DNA of 64,000 nt from Methylocystis parvus OBBP (GCF_027571405.1 NZ_CP092968.1:1984001-2048000), one strand, 5' to 3'. Positions 51,501 through 59,847 are shown, numbered from the stretch's first letter. The notes: generated by a model not told the origin, from the letters alone. Translations and numbers: made by a program.

Positions 51501-52799
51501 ATGCCGGTCATCAAGATCACTAAGCGCGCGGTCGACGCCCTCGCGCCAGGCGAGCGTCCATTCATCGCCTTCGATACAGACCTTGCCGGCTTCGGCATCC
51601 GCGTCATGCCGAGCGGGGCCATGTCCTATGTCGTCGAATATCGTCCGCACGGCGGCGGGAGAGGCGTCGCCAAGCGCCGCGTAACGATCGGCAGGGTTGG
51701 AGCGCTCACGCCCGATCAGGCGCGCAAAGCTGCCGCCGATATGCTCGCCCAAGTCCGCCTCGGCGGCGACCCTGGCGCGGAGAAGGCGGAGAAGCGCAAG
51801 GCGCTGACGGTCGCTGGCCTGTGCGACGCCTTCGAGACGGAGCACTTGGAAACGAAGGTGAAAGACGGCACGGCCGAGGCGCACTCGCTGGCACTGAAAC
51901 GCCTGAAAGACGCCCACGGCAGCGTAAAGGCCGAAGCCCTCTCAAGGGGTCAAGTCTCGGCGCTCCACTCAAAGATGCGCGACACTCCCTATGCTGCAAA
52001 CCGGGCGCTCGCCGTCTGGAGCAAGCTCTATTCGTGGGCCGGCGTTCGCGGGCTTGTCCCCGAAGGCTTCAATCCGGCGCGTGGCATCGAAAAATACCGG
52101 GAGCAAGGCCGCGAGCGCTTCCTCACTGGCGAAGAATTTGCCCGCCTTGGCGACGCGCTGCGCCTTGCCGAGACGGAAGGCCTGCCGTGGGATGTCGACG
52201 AGACGAAGCCCGGCGCGAAGCATCTGGTGCGGGAATCGAACCGCCGCCGCGTTCTGGACCCGTTCGCCGTCGCCGCGATCCGGCTTCTGATCCTGACCGG
52301 CGCGCGCCTTCGTGAGATTCTCCATGCCAAATGGTCTCAGGTGGACGTGGAGCGCGGCGTGATCTTCTTGCCAGACAGCAAGACAGGAAAGAAACCGGTC
52401 TATCTGTCCGCTGCCGCCCAAGAGGTGCTGGCCAGTCTGCCGCGCATCGAAGGAAACCCGCACATTATCGCTGGCGCAAATGTAGGGGCTCCACGGGCGG
52501 ACTTGAAGAAGCCATGGGCGGCAGTCACGCGAGCCGGAGGGCTGGAAGGCGTGCGCCTGCATGATCTTCGCCATTCCTTCGCGTCGTTCGGTGCCGGGGC
52601 ATCCTTGGGCCTGCCCATCATCGGGAAGCTACTCGGGCACACACAAGCCGCTACGACGCAGCGCTACGCCCACTTGGACGCTGACCCGCTTCGTCGCGCG
52701 GTCGATACGATCGGCGCGACAATCTCCGCGGCAATGGATGGAGACAAGAAGGGCGAAGTCGTGCAATTCAAGAGATCGGGCAGCAATTCCGCTGTCTGA
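51501..52799 (+). CDS. int: Tyrosine-recombinase integrase (DUF4102 type)
   Basis: Protein of 432 residues. N-terminal DUF4102 arm-binding domain (VIKITKRAVDALAPGERPF ... GFGIRVMPSG), a central SAM-like domain, and the catalytic domain with Arg in LTGARLREIL, HDLRHSFAS and the LLGHTQAATTQRYAHL motif holding the nucleophilic Tyr. It lies 150 nt from the tRNA-Thr fragment and reads away from it, the usual place for a site-specific integrase acting on a tRNA 3' end. The frame is open upstream through the tRNA fragment, which is not coding; ATG 51501 gives the family start. Confidence 0.92.
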   Translation: MPVIKITKRAVDALAPGERPFIAFDTDLAGFGIRVMPSGAMSYVVEYRPHGGGRGVAKRRVTIGRVGALTPDQARKAAADMLAQVRLGGDPGAEKAEKRKALTVAGLCDAFETEHLETKVKDGTAEAHSLALKRLKDAHGSVKAEALSRGQVSALHSKMRDTPYAANRALAVWSKLYSWAGVRGLVPEGFNPARGIEKYREQGRERFLTGEEFARLGDALRLAETEGLPWDVDETKPGAKHLVRESNRRRVLDPFAVAAIRLLILTGARLREILHAKWSQVDVERGVIFLPDSKTGKKPVYLSAAAQEVLASLPRIEGNPHIIAGANVGAPRADLKKPWAAVTRAGGLEGVRLHDLRHSFASFGAGASLGLPIIGKLLGHTQAATTQRYAHLDADPLRRAVDTIGATISAAMDGDKKGEVVQFKRSGSNSAV

Positions 52800-52866
52800 G
52801 AGCGGCCGGAACGCGACGATGGACCGTCTCGCCCGGCCTACACGTTGAGAAAGATGATTTCTCGCC

Positions 52867-53199
52867 ATGTCTGAGCACAATAACATGAAGATCGGAAAAT
52901 TTCCGACTCTCGAAACGCTTCTTGATGAACTTGAACGTGTCGATGCCGAATTAAGGCGTCTAGCAGCCGATGCCGAAGACAGTGTCTACATTGCGACGTA
53001 TGAGCGACATTGGGCGTTGCGCGGACTCATCAACGCCACGCCGTCACGCTCTCTATCAGACATTCGGGCAAAGGCGGCTGTCTTACGCATGGAAGCCGCG
53101 CGCGACGCGGACTTCGAGTGCGACGTTTCCGGCTCCGCACGCGAACTCGCAAAGTCTCTTGCTGCCGATGTAGTGGCGCTCGAAGGCTGTGCTGAGTAA
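52867..53199 (+). CDS. Hypothetical protein of the mobile element
   Basis: Protein of 110 residues, mostly charged helices (LETLLDELERVDAELRRLAADAEDSVYI). No signal peptide, no membrane helix. A second in-frame ATG at 52885 (MKIGKFPT) is an alternative start. Sits between the integrase and the next unknown gene. No family recognised. Confidence 0.6.
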   Translation: MSEHNNMKIGKFPTLETLLDELERVDAELRRLAADAEDSVYIATYERHWALRGLINATPSRSLSDIRAKAAVLRMEAARDADFECDVSGSARELAKSLAADVVALEGCAE

Positions 53200-53297
53200 C
53201 CGCTCATCGAGCGCGTAAATCTCGACTCCATCGCATAGGAGGCCGGCTACAAGCCGGTCTTCATGTCCCCCGCGCAAAACAAAGAATTGAGACTGCC

Positions 53298-53873
53298 TTG
53301 GTGGATATTCCATTGGCCGACATGTTGGTCATTGAGCGCACCGGCGATAAGGATGCCCTTCGTGCGGCGATCATCGAAGCGCTTCGAGCGGGCGACATGA
53401 GTCCCGGAACTCAACGCTGGCTTGCCGACATGTTCGACCTGAACAGCAACGCAGCATACAAGCTCGAAAAGTTTACGCGCAATATTGAGGGCAGCCAGAA
53501 GCAGCGCAAGCAACGTAAGGCAACGCTCGATCAACTCGTCGAACTTTATCGAAAGACGAAGAACCCGACCACATTCGTCAGACTCGCCGCAAAGCTGACC
53601 GGCTACGATCCAAACACGATCCGACGCAAATACAGGGCAGCCGTCGAGCAGCGCATCGCGGCCGAGGATGCCGAGGAGTCCGAGTTACACGAATGGGAGC
53701 AGCAACAGCGGCTCAAGGAGTTCAAGGAAATTTGCGCCAGCGCGCCAGACGAGCAGGCTGCCGCCGAAAAGGCGAATAAAGTCCTTGGCGTGCCTAAAGA
53801 ACAAACTCTCGCGATATTAGCTCGGGCAAAAGCGAAGCGCTTACCCGGCGAGGACAGACCTCAACTCGATTAG
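53298..53873 (+). CDS. Hypothetical helical protein with HTH-like N-terminus
   Basis: Protein of about 191 residues. Residues ~10-60 (DALRAAIIEALRAGDMSPGTQRWLADMFDL) look like a small helical bundle. Later parts are strongly charged and coiled-coil-like (VEQRIAAEDAEESELHEWEQQQRLKEFKEI). The start is uncertain: TTG 53298, GTG 53301 or ATG 53322. Its stop codon lies inside the loop of a terminator hairpin. No known family; a DNA-binding or regulatory role in the element is a guess. Confidence 0.55.
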   Translation: MVDIPLADMLVIERTGDKDALRAAIIEALRAGDMSPGTQRWLADMFDLNSNAAYKLEKFTRNIEGSQKQRKQRKATLDQLVELYRKTKNPTTFVRLAAKLTGYDPNTIRRKYRAAVEQRIAAEDAEESELHEWEQQQRLKEFKEICASAPDEQAAAEKANKVLGVPKEQTLAILARAKAKRLPGEDRPQLD

Positions 53874-53901
53874 TTGAGGTCCGTCTTTTTCGAGTTGAGG
53901 T
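53853..53901 (+). terminator. Rho-independent terminator with a third copy of the stem arm
   Basis: GACCTCAACT and AGTTGAGGTC form a perfect 10-bp stem with a 5-nt loop. The stem is extended by GAC/GTC past one mismatch and followed by TTTTT (53886-53890). The stop codon of the preceding gene lies in the loop. Immediately after the T-run, CGAGTTGAGGT (53891-53901) is an exact 11-bp complement of the left arm (53858-53868), so two different pairings are possible. It sits just before the small HTH gene at 53967. Confidence 0.7.
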
Positions 53902-53966
53902 GGTGCGCCTGCTCCATTTTGCCGATACCTAAGATGCCACCGTTCTCTGGAAATGGATGGCGTCAG

Positions 53967-54236
53967 ATGAGGGAAGCTACCGAATATCTCCGTCGCAGCG
54001 AAGCTGCGAATTACCTCAAGGCCCGGTGGGGCATGGGGTCCATGGCATGGCTCGCCAAGCTCGCCGTGACTGGCGGCGGACCGATCTACTCGAAAGCCGG
54101 CAAAACACCGCTCTACCGCATAGCCGACATTGACGACTGGATGCAGGGGCGCATGACGCGCAGAGCGTCCACCTCCGTCACGCTCGACGACGCGCCCGCC
54201 TTGAACTCCGACTCGAGCGGCGAGGCGGCGGCATGA
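53967..54236 (+). CDS. Small HTH protein, AlpA/excisionase-like
   Basis: Protein of 89 residues beginning REATEYLRRSEAANYLKARWGMGSMAWLAKLAVTGGGPIY, the shape of short winged-helix DNA-binding proteins such as AlpA/MerR-type excisionases, with YRIADIDDWMQGRM completing the helix. In satellite and prophage elements such proteins activate integrase, excision or replication genes. Overlaps the next gene by ATGA and lies just after a terminator. Exact class not certain. A longer in-frame start upstream is possible. Confidence 0.65.
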   Translation: MREATEYLRRSEAANYLKARWGMGSMAWLAKLAVTGGGPIYSKAGKTPLYRIADIDDWMQGRMTRRASTSVTLDDAPALNSDSSGEAAA

Positions 54237-55105
54237 GCACGGCCTCCCCTCGCGGCTCGCGCACGCGCGGCATTTTCATCGGCCCGCTCTCCAATCCCAA
54301 GCGCGACTCCAAGCCGGAGCGGCTGACGCGGGTCGCAAGCGCCTTCTGCCCTCGCGTCGAAGTCGCCGTTCTCGCCCTTGTCGCCGAGGAAATCGCCAAG
54401 AGCGGCAAGGACGCGAGCAAGGCGATGCTCGCCTATGAGAGCGCCCGCGCCGCCTGCACGGCCCGGCCCGACATGCCGCCGCTCTCTGCTGACATGGCGG
54501 GAGAAGCTGCCCTCGGGCGGATGTGGGTCGCGAACATTGTCGCGGCAACGCGGAGCTATGCCAACCATGCGCGCATCGAGCGCAAGGGGCCGGCCATTCC
54601 TGCGATTCGGACGTGGCTCGAAAATCTCGGCAAGGCCGCCGCCGAGTTGGTGGCGGCTCATAACGAGCCGCTCGATCCGCTCGGCAAGATCGTCGCGCGG
54701 GCTGACCTTGCGGCTCACATGCCGATCGGCGCGGACCTCGACGAGTTCATGGCGACGGCGCGCGCCATCGTGGGGGCCGTGCCCCTTGTGTCCCGCGCGC
54801 TGGCGGACGAACCCGGCTGCAAGGACGGCATGGCTTGGGATCAGTGGGTCGTCGCCTTGACGAAGGTCTGCCGCGCCGCCGGGCTCCCGACCGGCGCCAG
54901 CCATGACCCAGAATCGGCGCGCGCGGATGGTGAGCAATCGCCGTTCGTCTCGCTCGTCGGCGCGCTCATGCGTGAGTTGCCGCGGGGTCTGCGCCGGCAC
55001 GCCGAGAGCGATACGGCGTTAGCGCAGGCTATTTCGCGGGCCAGAGACAAGGCGGCGGAGCGCGCCAAACGGCGCGAAGAGCCCGAAATTCACAGCGCCG
55101 AATAA
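54233..55105 (+). CDS. Hypothetical protein of the mobile element
   Basis: Protein of 290 residues, cytosolic, mainly helical and Ala-rich, with a basic N-terminus (RGSRTRGIFIGPLSNPKRDSKPERLTRVASAFCPRVEVAV). No motif that I can name. Coupled to the HTH gene by a 4-nt overlap and followed by the direct-repeat region, so probably part of the regulatory and replication block. Confidence 0.6.
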   Translation: MSTASPRGSRTRGIFIGPLSNPKRDSKPERLTRVASAFCPRVEVAVLALVAEEIAKSGKDASKAMLAYESARAACTARPDMPPLSADMAGEAALGRMWVANIVAATRSYANHARIERKGPAIPAIRTWLENLGKAAAELVAAHNEPLDPLGKIVARADLAAHMPIGADLDEFMATARAIVGAVPLVSRALADEPGCKDGMAWDQWVVALTKVCRAAGLPTGASHDPESARADGEQSPFVSLVGALMRELPRGLRRHAESDTALAQAISRARDKAAERAKRREEPEIHSAE

Positions 55106-55124
55106 CCCGCAAGCCTTTTCGAGG

Positions 55125-55187
55125 CAGGAACGCGAAGCGGACAACAGGAACGCGAAGCCGACAAAAAGCGGCGAACTCGCGTTCCTG
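55125..55187. repeat. Tandem 20-bp repeat with inverted half, before the second HTH gene
   Basis: CAGGAACGCGAAGCGGACAA at 55125-55144 is followed directly by a copy with one change (CAGGAACGCGAAGCCGACAA, 55145-55164). TCGCGTTCCTG (55177-55187) is the inverse of the first 11 bases. The array lies in a 142-bp gap between genes and 60 bp before the GTG start of a small HTH protein. It may be an operator set for that or another regulator, or part of an origin. Confidence 0.6.
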
Positions 55188-55247
55188 GGCGTGGATGCGC
55201 GTCCATGCAAGGCTGCTCGCACTGGTTCACTTAAAGGGAGTCTGCCG

Positions 55248-55469
55248 GTGTCCGACAAGCCGAAAATCACTCTCGCCGATCGCCTTGAGCATGGACTGGT
55301 GACGCTCCCCGAAGTTGCCGGGCTTGCTGGCGTCTCGGTGAGGAAGATCAATTACGACGTGGCCGCCGGCCTGTTGCCCGTCGAGAAATTTGGCCGCTCC
55401 ACCCGCGTCCAAGGCCCGAACGCCAAGGCTTACCTCTCTGGCCAGACCATGCGGGTGAACGCCGCCTGA
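55248..55469 (+). CDS. Small MerR/excisionase-type HTH protein
   Basis: Protein of 73 residues from a GTG start with AAAGGGAG ~9 nt upstream. The core TLPEVAGLAGVSVRKINYDVAAGLLPVEKFGRSTRV is a compact winged helix-turn-helix of the MerR/Xis kind, with KINYDVAAGLLP as the recognition region. Probably a regulator of the element. It is the second small HTH protein here after the one at 53967. Confidence 0.62.
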   Translation: MSDKPKITLADRLEHGLVTLPEVAGLAGVSVRKINYDVAAGLLPVEKFGRSTRVQGPNAKAYLSGQTMRVNAA

Positions 55470-55548
55470 AAAAGAAAAGAGGCCAAGCGCGCCAACGCCG
55501 GCCTCTCATTCGCACCCGCAACACGATCCCGACCAAGGAACGCACGCC

Positions 55549-55944
55549 ATGATTAGCCACACGCGCCCGAACAAGCAAGCCTCCGCGTCGTCCGACAACG
55601 AATGCCCGTCGCAGCCCCTTTTCGATATTGCGAAAATCGACGCCGCGATTCCGGCCCACAAGCTGTCGAAATCCTGGTGCGGCGGCACGAAGGGTTTCAC
55701 CTTCGTCCTCGGCCCACAGCCGCATATCGCGATCAACCATATCCCCGGCAGGGATTGCCGGTGGCCTTTGGAGTGGTTCGACACGCAGACCGGCGTGAAA
55801 GGCTCAGGTGCGGTCGCGATGGTTGCGCATGTTCTGAAGATCACGCGTGACGAGGCCGCGCGCCGTCTCGCCGAGTTTCTCGCGTTGACCACGCATTCGT
55901 CACCGGACGCCTTCATCATGACGGACGCGAAGGTGGCGGCGTGA
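55549..55944 (+). CDS. Primase zinc-domain-like protein without zinc cysteines
   Basis: Protein of 131 residues. Its second half (WFDTQTGVKGSGAVAMVAHVLKITRDEAARRLAEFL) resembles the end of the CHC2 zinc-ribbon domain of phage and plasmid primases (GGDAxxLVxxxxGxSxxEAxxxLA). The preceding part lacks the Cys/His ligands. It may help the downstream primase-helicase to load or recognise DNA; function inferred from weak similarity. AAGGAA precedes the ATG. Confidence 0.5.
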   Translation: MISHTRPNKQASASSDNECPSQPLFDIAKIDAAIPAHKLSKSWCGGTKGFTFVLGPQPHIAINHIPGRDCRWPLEWFDTQTGVKGSGAVAMVAHVLKITRDEAARRLAEFLALTTHSSPDAFIMTDAKVAA

Positions 55945-56507
55945 TGGCCGCGCACCATCCAAATCCTTCTCATGAGCCGCGCCAAATTCCGCGCGTCTAT
56001 TTGGCCGGAAAGATCGCGCAGCATGGCTGGCGCGAGCGCCTGGCGCACGAAACCGTCATTGTCAGCGACTCGCTCGATCCTCACGAAACCCAAGATTTCC
56101 CCGATTTCACCCTGACAGGCCCGTTCTTCGTCGCCTGCGGCCACGGCTGCGCGCATGGCCCCGCTACTCATGGGCAGGGATGTTTCGAGCGCGGAGACGG
56201 CGCGCGCCGCCGCGTGTTCGACGCCAACATCGCGCGGATCGAGCATTCGGACTTCATCTTCGCTCACGTGAACGAACTCGACTGCTTCGGGACGCTTTTC
56301 GAGATCGGACACGCGCACGCTTGCGGCGTTCCTGTCTTTCTCAACTTCGGCCCTGACCTGACGGATCGGCAGAAGCAGGAACTTTGGTTCGCGCGCATGG
56401 GCTGCACGATGGTCCTCGGCCCGCTCGAAGAGGCGTTCGAATGCGCTCTCCAAATCTGGGGCGACGCGTGCGTGGCGAACGTGTTCGGCGAGGTGCGCCA
56501 TGGCTGA
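55944..56507 (+). CDS. Nucleoside 2-deoxyribosyltransferase-like protein
   Basis: Protein of 187 residues. Opening RQIPRVYLAGKIAQHGWRERL and later IARIEHSDFIFAHVNELDCFGTLFEIGHAHACGVPVFLNFG fit the deoxyribosyltransferase fold, with the nucleophilic Glu in GTLFEIGHA. Four cysteines lie at or near CGHGCAHG. Such enzymes move or hydrolyse bases of deoxynucleosides, and phage versions alter nucleotide pools. It overlaps the genes on both sides, so it belongs to the replication operon; a true substrate is unknown. Confidence 0.62.
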   Translation: MAAHHPNPSHEPRQIPRVYLAGKIAQHGWRERLAHETVIVSDSLDPHETQDFPDFTLTGPFFVACGHGCAHGPATHGQGCFERGDGARRRVFDANIARIEHSDFIFAHVNELDCFGTLFEIGHAHACGVPVFLNFGPDLTDRQKQELWFARMGCTMVLGPLEEAFECALQIWGDACVANVFGEVRHG

Positions 56508-58797
56508 CCTCGGCAATTTCATCGATTCGGACGCGACCGCATCCGAGTTCATTTCGGCGATCGACGAGCTTCGCGCGCGCGATCAGTGGGTGGGCTGGAA
56601 ATCCGTTCAGCGCGGCGACTCCGCAAAGGGAACGAAAGTCCCGGCGAATCCGCATCGCAAAGCGTGGGCCGCCGTCGATAATCCGAGCACGTGGGGCAGC
56701 TACAAGCAGGCCATGATGGCTCAAGAGCGCTACGACTTGGATGGCGTGGGCTTCGTGCTGACTGAGGAGGACGACTACACGGGCATCGACCTCGACAAAT
56801 GCCGCGACGCCGAGACAGGCGAGATCGAGGCTTGGGCGCAGGAAATCATCGCGCTCGCCGAGACGTATTGCGAGATCAGCCCGAGCGGCACCGGAATCCG
56901 CATGTTCGCACGCGGCAAGGTCGCGCGCGCGATCAAGAGCGACGTGGCGCGCGTCGAGATTTACGGCTCTCGCCGCTATCTGACCGTCACCCAAAACCAC
57001 GTCGAAAGGACGCCACTCGAAATTCGCGAGGCTCCGAAGACGCTGGACACGCTCATCTCCCGCGTGGAGGCGATCGCGCCGAAAGGCGATGAGACTGAGT
57101 CCGCCCTGCCTCGCCCGACCGGCTCGGCGCTCTCCAGCCCGACGAGCGACGCGCGAGGGCAGGCTTTCGCGGCGAAGAAGCTCGACGAGAAGGCGAAGGA
57201 GCTTGCCGGCACGGTGGAGGGCGGGCGCAATAACGCGATCATTTCGATCGCCTGTTCCATGGGGCGCGTCATCGCGCGCGGCTGGATCGACGAGGCGACC
57301 GTGCGCGCCGCGCTTGAAGATGCCTGCCGCGCGAACGGCATCTGGAAGGATGACGGCGCGAAGGCGTGTCGCGACGCGATCACGCGCGGCATTCGTGCCG
57401 GCCTCGCCAATCAGCACGAGGACTTGGCCGAGCGCGCGCCGAGCCCCGAGGACGAGGAAGCGGAGCGGATCGGCGCCGCGCTGGCCAGTGGCAACCTCGC
57501 GCGCTATGGCGGGGCCGAACCGCCGCAACCTCCCGACGGACCGACGGGCGCCGCGCCGGAAGAGGTTCTTGGCAAGGCTTCGAGCGCCAACAACGACGGC
57601 CAGGGCGACGTGAAGGGCGACGCATCGGGCGACTCGCAGGCCAAATCCGCGCCGCTCATCAAGGCGACGCCCTATTCCTGGCCCGAATGCTCGTCAATAC
57701 CGCCGCGCGAGTGGCTTTACGGACACCATCTTATTCGCGGCTTCGTGGCCGTGACAGGCTCCCCTGGCGGCGTCGGCAAGTCATCTCTACTCTTTGCGGA
57801 GGCCGCCTCCATGGTGAGCGGGCGCGCGCTGCTTCATGACGTTGCGCCTGTCATGCCTCTCAACGTTTGGATTTGGAACGGCGAAGACCCCCTCGTCGAA
57901 CTTAATCGCCGCGTCGCTGCTACGATGAAGCACTTCGGAATTAAGCCGCAGAACTGCCACGGGCGTTTGTTTCTCGATTCTGGACGCGACACGAAGATTG
58001 TTGTTGCCGAAGTGCAAAAGGGTGGAACGGTCATCGTTCGGCCGATCGTCGATGCGATCAAGGCGACGATCAAGGACCACAAGATTGACGTTGTCGTCAT
58101 CGACCCGTTCGTTTCGAGCCACCGCTTGCCTGAGAACGACAATAACGCCATGGACGCCATAGTGCGCGAATGGTCGGATATCGCCGACCAGACTGGATGT
58201 GCGATCGAACTTGTGCATCACGTCCGCAAGACGGGCGACTTCGAGATTAGCGTCGAAGCGCTGCGCGGCGGCTCTGCCCTTGTCTCCGCCGCCCGCAGCG
58301 TTCGTGTCCTTAATCAGATGAGTTCGGACGAAGCCGACAAGACTGGCGTTGAAAACCGCCGCCTCTACTTCCGCGTCAATAATGGCAAGTCGAACATGGC
58401 GCCTTCTTCCGAGAAGGGGACGTGGTTTCACATGCACTCCGTCGATCTTGCGAATCGCGGGCCATATCAGGACGGCGACTCCATCGGCGTTGTGACCGAG
58501 TGGGAATGGCCTGACCCGCTCGTCGACGTGACCGCCGACGATTTGCAGGCCGTATTGCAGCGTGTCGGCTCAGGACAGTGGCGCGAGAACTCGCAAGCAA
58601 AGAACGATTGGGTTGGACTCGCTGTCGCCGAAGTCCTTGGCCTCGACCCCTCTGACAAGCAGGCCAAAGAGAAGATCAAGGGCCTTCTGAAAATCTGGAT
58701 CAAGAACGGCGCGTTGGTTGTCGTCAGGCGGCCCGACAAAAACGGCGACGAGCGCCCATTCGTTGAGATCGGCAAGGGTCACAGCGACGGGGCATAG
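56500..58797 (+). CDS. Primase-polymerase / RepA-type helicase of the element
   Basis: Protein of 765 residues. Residues ~20-190 are an AEP primase-like domain (DQWVGWKSVQ, GVGFVLTEEDDYTGIDLDKC with catalytic-type acidic pair, ISPSGTGIRMFARG and VEIYGSRRYLTVT). A linker of ~150 residues follows. Residues ~400-620 are a RepA/RecA-like ATPase: Walker A VTGSPGGVGKSSLLFAEA, WIWNGEDPLVELNRR, Walker B VVIDPFVSSHRLPENDNNAMD, and VHHVRKTG. The C-terminus is basic. It should prime and unwind DNA for autonomous replication of the element after excision. It overlaps the upstream gene by 8 nt and is followed by the origin-like repeat block. Confidence 0.83.
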   Translation: MADLGNFIDSDATASEFISAIDELRARDQWVGWKSVQRGDSAKGTKVPANPHRKAWAAVDNPSTWGSYKQAMMAQERYDLDGVGFVLTEEDDYTGIDLDKCRDAETGEIEAWAQEIIALAETYCEISPSGTGIRMFARGKVARAIKSDVARVEIYGSRRYLTVTQNHVERTPLEIREAPKTLDTLISRVEAIAPKGDETESALPRPTGSALSSPTSDARGQAFAAKKLDEKAKELAGTVEGGRNNAIISIACSMGRVIARGWIDEATVRAALEDACRANGIWKDDGAKACRDAITRGIRAGLANQHEDLAERAPSPEDEEAERIGAALASGNLARYGGAEPPQPPDGPTGAAPEEVLGKASSANNDGQGDVKGDASGDSQAKSAPLIKATPYSWPECSSIPPREWLYGHHLIRGFVAVTGSPGGVGKSSLLFAEAASMVSGRALLHDVAPVMPLNVWIWNGEDPLVELNRRVAATMKHFGIKPQNCHGRLFLDSGRDTKIVVAEVQKGGTVIVRPIVDAIKATIKDHKIDVVVIDPFVSSHRLPENDNNAMDAIVREWSDIADQTGCAIELVHHVRKTGDFEISVEALRGGSALVSAARSVRVLNQMSSDEADKTGVENRRLYFRVNNGKSNMAPSSEKGTWFHMHSVDLANRGPYQDGDSIGVVTEWEWPDPLVDVTADDLQAVLQRVGSGQWRENSQAKNDWVGLAVAEVLGLDPSDKQAKEKIKGLLKIWIKNGALVVVRRPDKNGDERPFVEIGKGHSDGA

Positions 58798-58822
58798 GCG
58801 CTTACCAGCACCTTCAGAAGTG

Positions 58823-58970
58823 AGGTGCGGATAGGTGCGGAAGGCGCGGGTATTTTTCGTTCTCCCCGCATCCGCACCACCACCCCCTTATAGGGGTGTG
58901 GGGGTGCGGTGCGGGGGAAAAATGAGAGTTGGTGCTGAAAGTGCGGGTGCGGGTGAAGGTGCGGGTGAAA
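58823..58970. repeat. GTGCGG-rich repeat block with hairpin, candidate origin of the element
   Basis: AGGTGCGG occurs at 58823 and 58833 (10-bp spacing) with a weaker AGGCGCGG at 58842. Further GTGCGG copies stand near 58905, and at 58941-58970 two GTGCGGGTGAA copies follow each other. Between them CCGCACC-ACCAC-CCC (from 58872) and GGG-TGTGG-GGGTGCGG (to ~58909) can fold into a long hairpin around TTATA, followed by an A-run. Located directly after the primase-helicase gene and without a credible gene. Confidence 0.55.
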
Positions 58971-59021
58971 AGTCGACGAGGGCACCCCTACACTGGCGGG
59001 CGCGAGAAAGGAAGAAACCAG

Positions 59022-59255
59022 ATGGCCTGCAAACTTGAGGACGATGCTTTATTCCACACGCTCGCCGGCGTTGCGCGCGAACGCCGCGATGAAATCGGCG
59101 ACGCGGCCGACCTCGCGAATGACCCCGTTTGGGTCGCAGCCCTGTGCCTGCTGGGCCTCGAAGAGTGGGACGATGAACCCGCACCCGAAGAACGAATGAA
59201 ACGCGCGCGCGGCGTAATCGAGTCAATGCGACTGGCCAACGTCAGCGACGAATAA
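59022..59255 (+). CDS. Small acidic hypothetical protein
   Basis: Protein of 77 residues (ACKLEDDALFHTLAGVARERRDEIGDAADLA ... WDDEPAPEERMKRA), mostly charged helices. AAAGGAAG stands ~10 nt before the ATG. It lies between the repeat block and the terminase small subunit and probably belongs to that unit. No family recognised. Confidence 0.6.
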   Translation: MACKLEDDALFHTLAGVARERRDEIGDAADLANDPVWVAALCLLGLEEWDDEPAPEERMKRARGVIESMRLANVSDE

Positions 59256-59271
59256 CGATTAGGAGGCAGAA

Positions 59272-59847
59272 ATGAAACTCACGCCGCGCCAAGCGCTCTT
59301 CGTCGAGGAATACCTGAAAGACCTGAACGCGACTGCGGCCTATATCCGCGCCGGCTATCGCGCGCGCGGCAACTCTGCGGAAGTGAGTGCGGCCAAATTG
59401 CTCAGACTTCCTAAGGTCGCTCAACACGTCGAAAAGGCGAAAGCGGATCGCACGCGACGCAACAATATCGACGCAGATCGCGTATTGCAGGAACTCGGAC
59501 GCATCGCGTTCTTCGACATTGGCAAGGCGTTCACGCCCGACGGCGCGCTCAAGCCGCTCGACGAGATGGATGAGGACACGCGCCGCGCGCTGGCGGGGCT
59601 CGAAGTCGTGTCGCTCACCAGCGACGGCGAGCACATCGGCACGCTCAAGAAGGTGAAGATTGCTGACAAGCTCGGCGCTCTTGGCAAGCTCGCGCAGCAT
59701 TTTGGGATGCTTGACCCGAAGATAACGTTGAAGGGCGACGCGCAGAATCCGTTGCTGCTTCTCGTAAAGCAAATACAGGGGAACTCGCTCATGCCTGTCC
59801 GCGAAGGCCTTTATGGCGGCGATGAGCGCGAAGACGACAACAGGTAG
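59272..59847 (+). CDS. Phage terminase small subunit
   Basis: Protein of 191 residues. The N-terminal DNA-binding region LTPRQALFVEEYLKDLNATAAYIRAGYRARGNSAEVSAAKLLRLPKV is the Terminase_2 signature, followed by helical oligomerisation parts and IADKLGALGKLAQHFGMLD. The small subunit recognises pac/cos DNA and hands it to the large ATPase-nuclease. No large subunit follows. In satellites such a lone TerS redirects a helper phage's packaging machinery. GGAGG precedes the ATG. Confidence 0.85.
   Translation: MKLTPRQALFVEEYLKDLNATAAYIRAGYRARGNSAEVSAAKLLRLPKVAQHVEKAKADRTRRNNIDADRVLQELGRIAFFDIGKAFTPDGALKPLDEMDEDTRRALAGLEVVSLTSDGEHIGTLKKVKIADKLGALGKLAQHFGMLDPKITLKGDAQNPLLLLVKQIQGNSLMPVREGLYGGDEREDDNR

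Noticed and set aside
53853..53901. Classical antiterminator switch
   Set aside because: The alternative pairing arm is transcribed after the T-run, too late to prevent termination in the usual way; operator copies are a better explanation.
54113..55000. 295-residue minus-strand frame in the element
   Set aside because: Antisense to coupled plus-strand genes; Arg/His-rich shadow composition.
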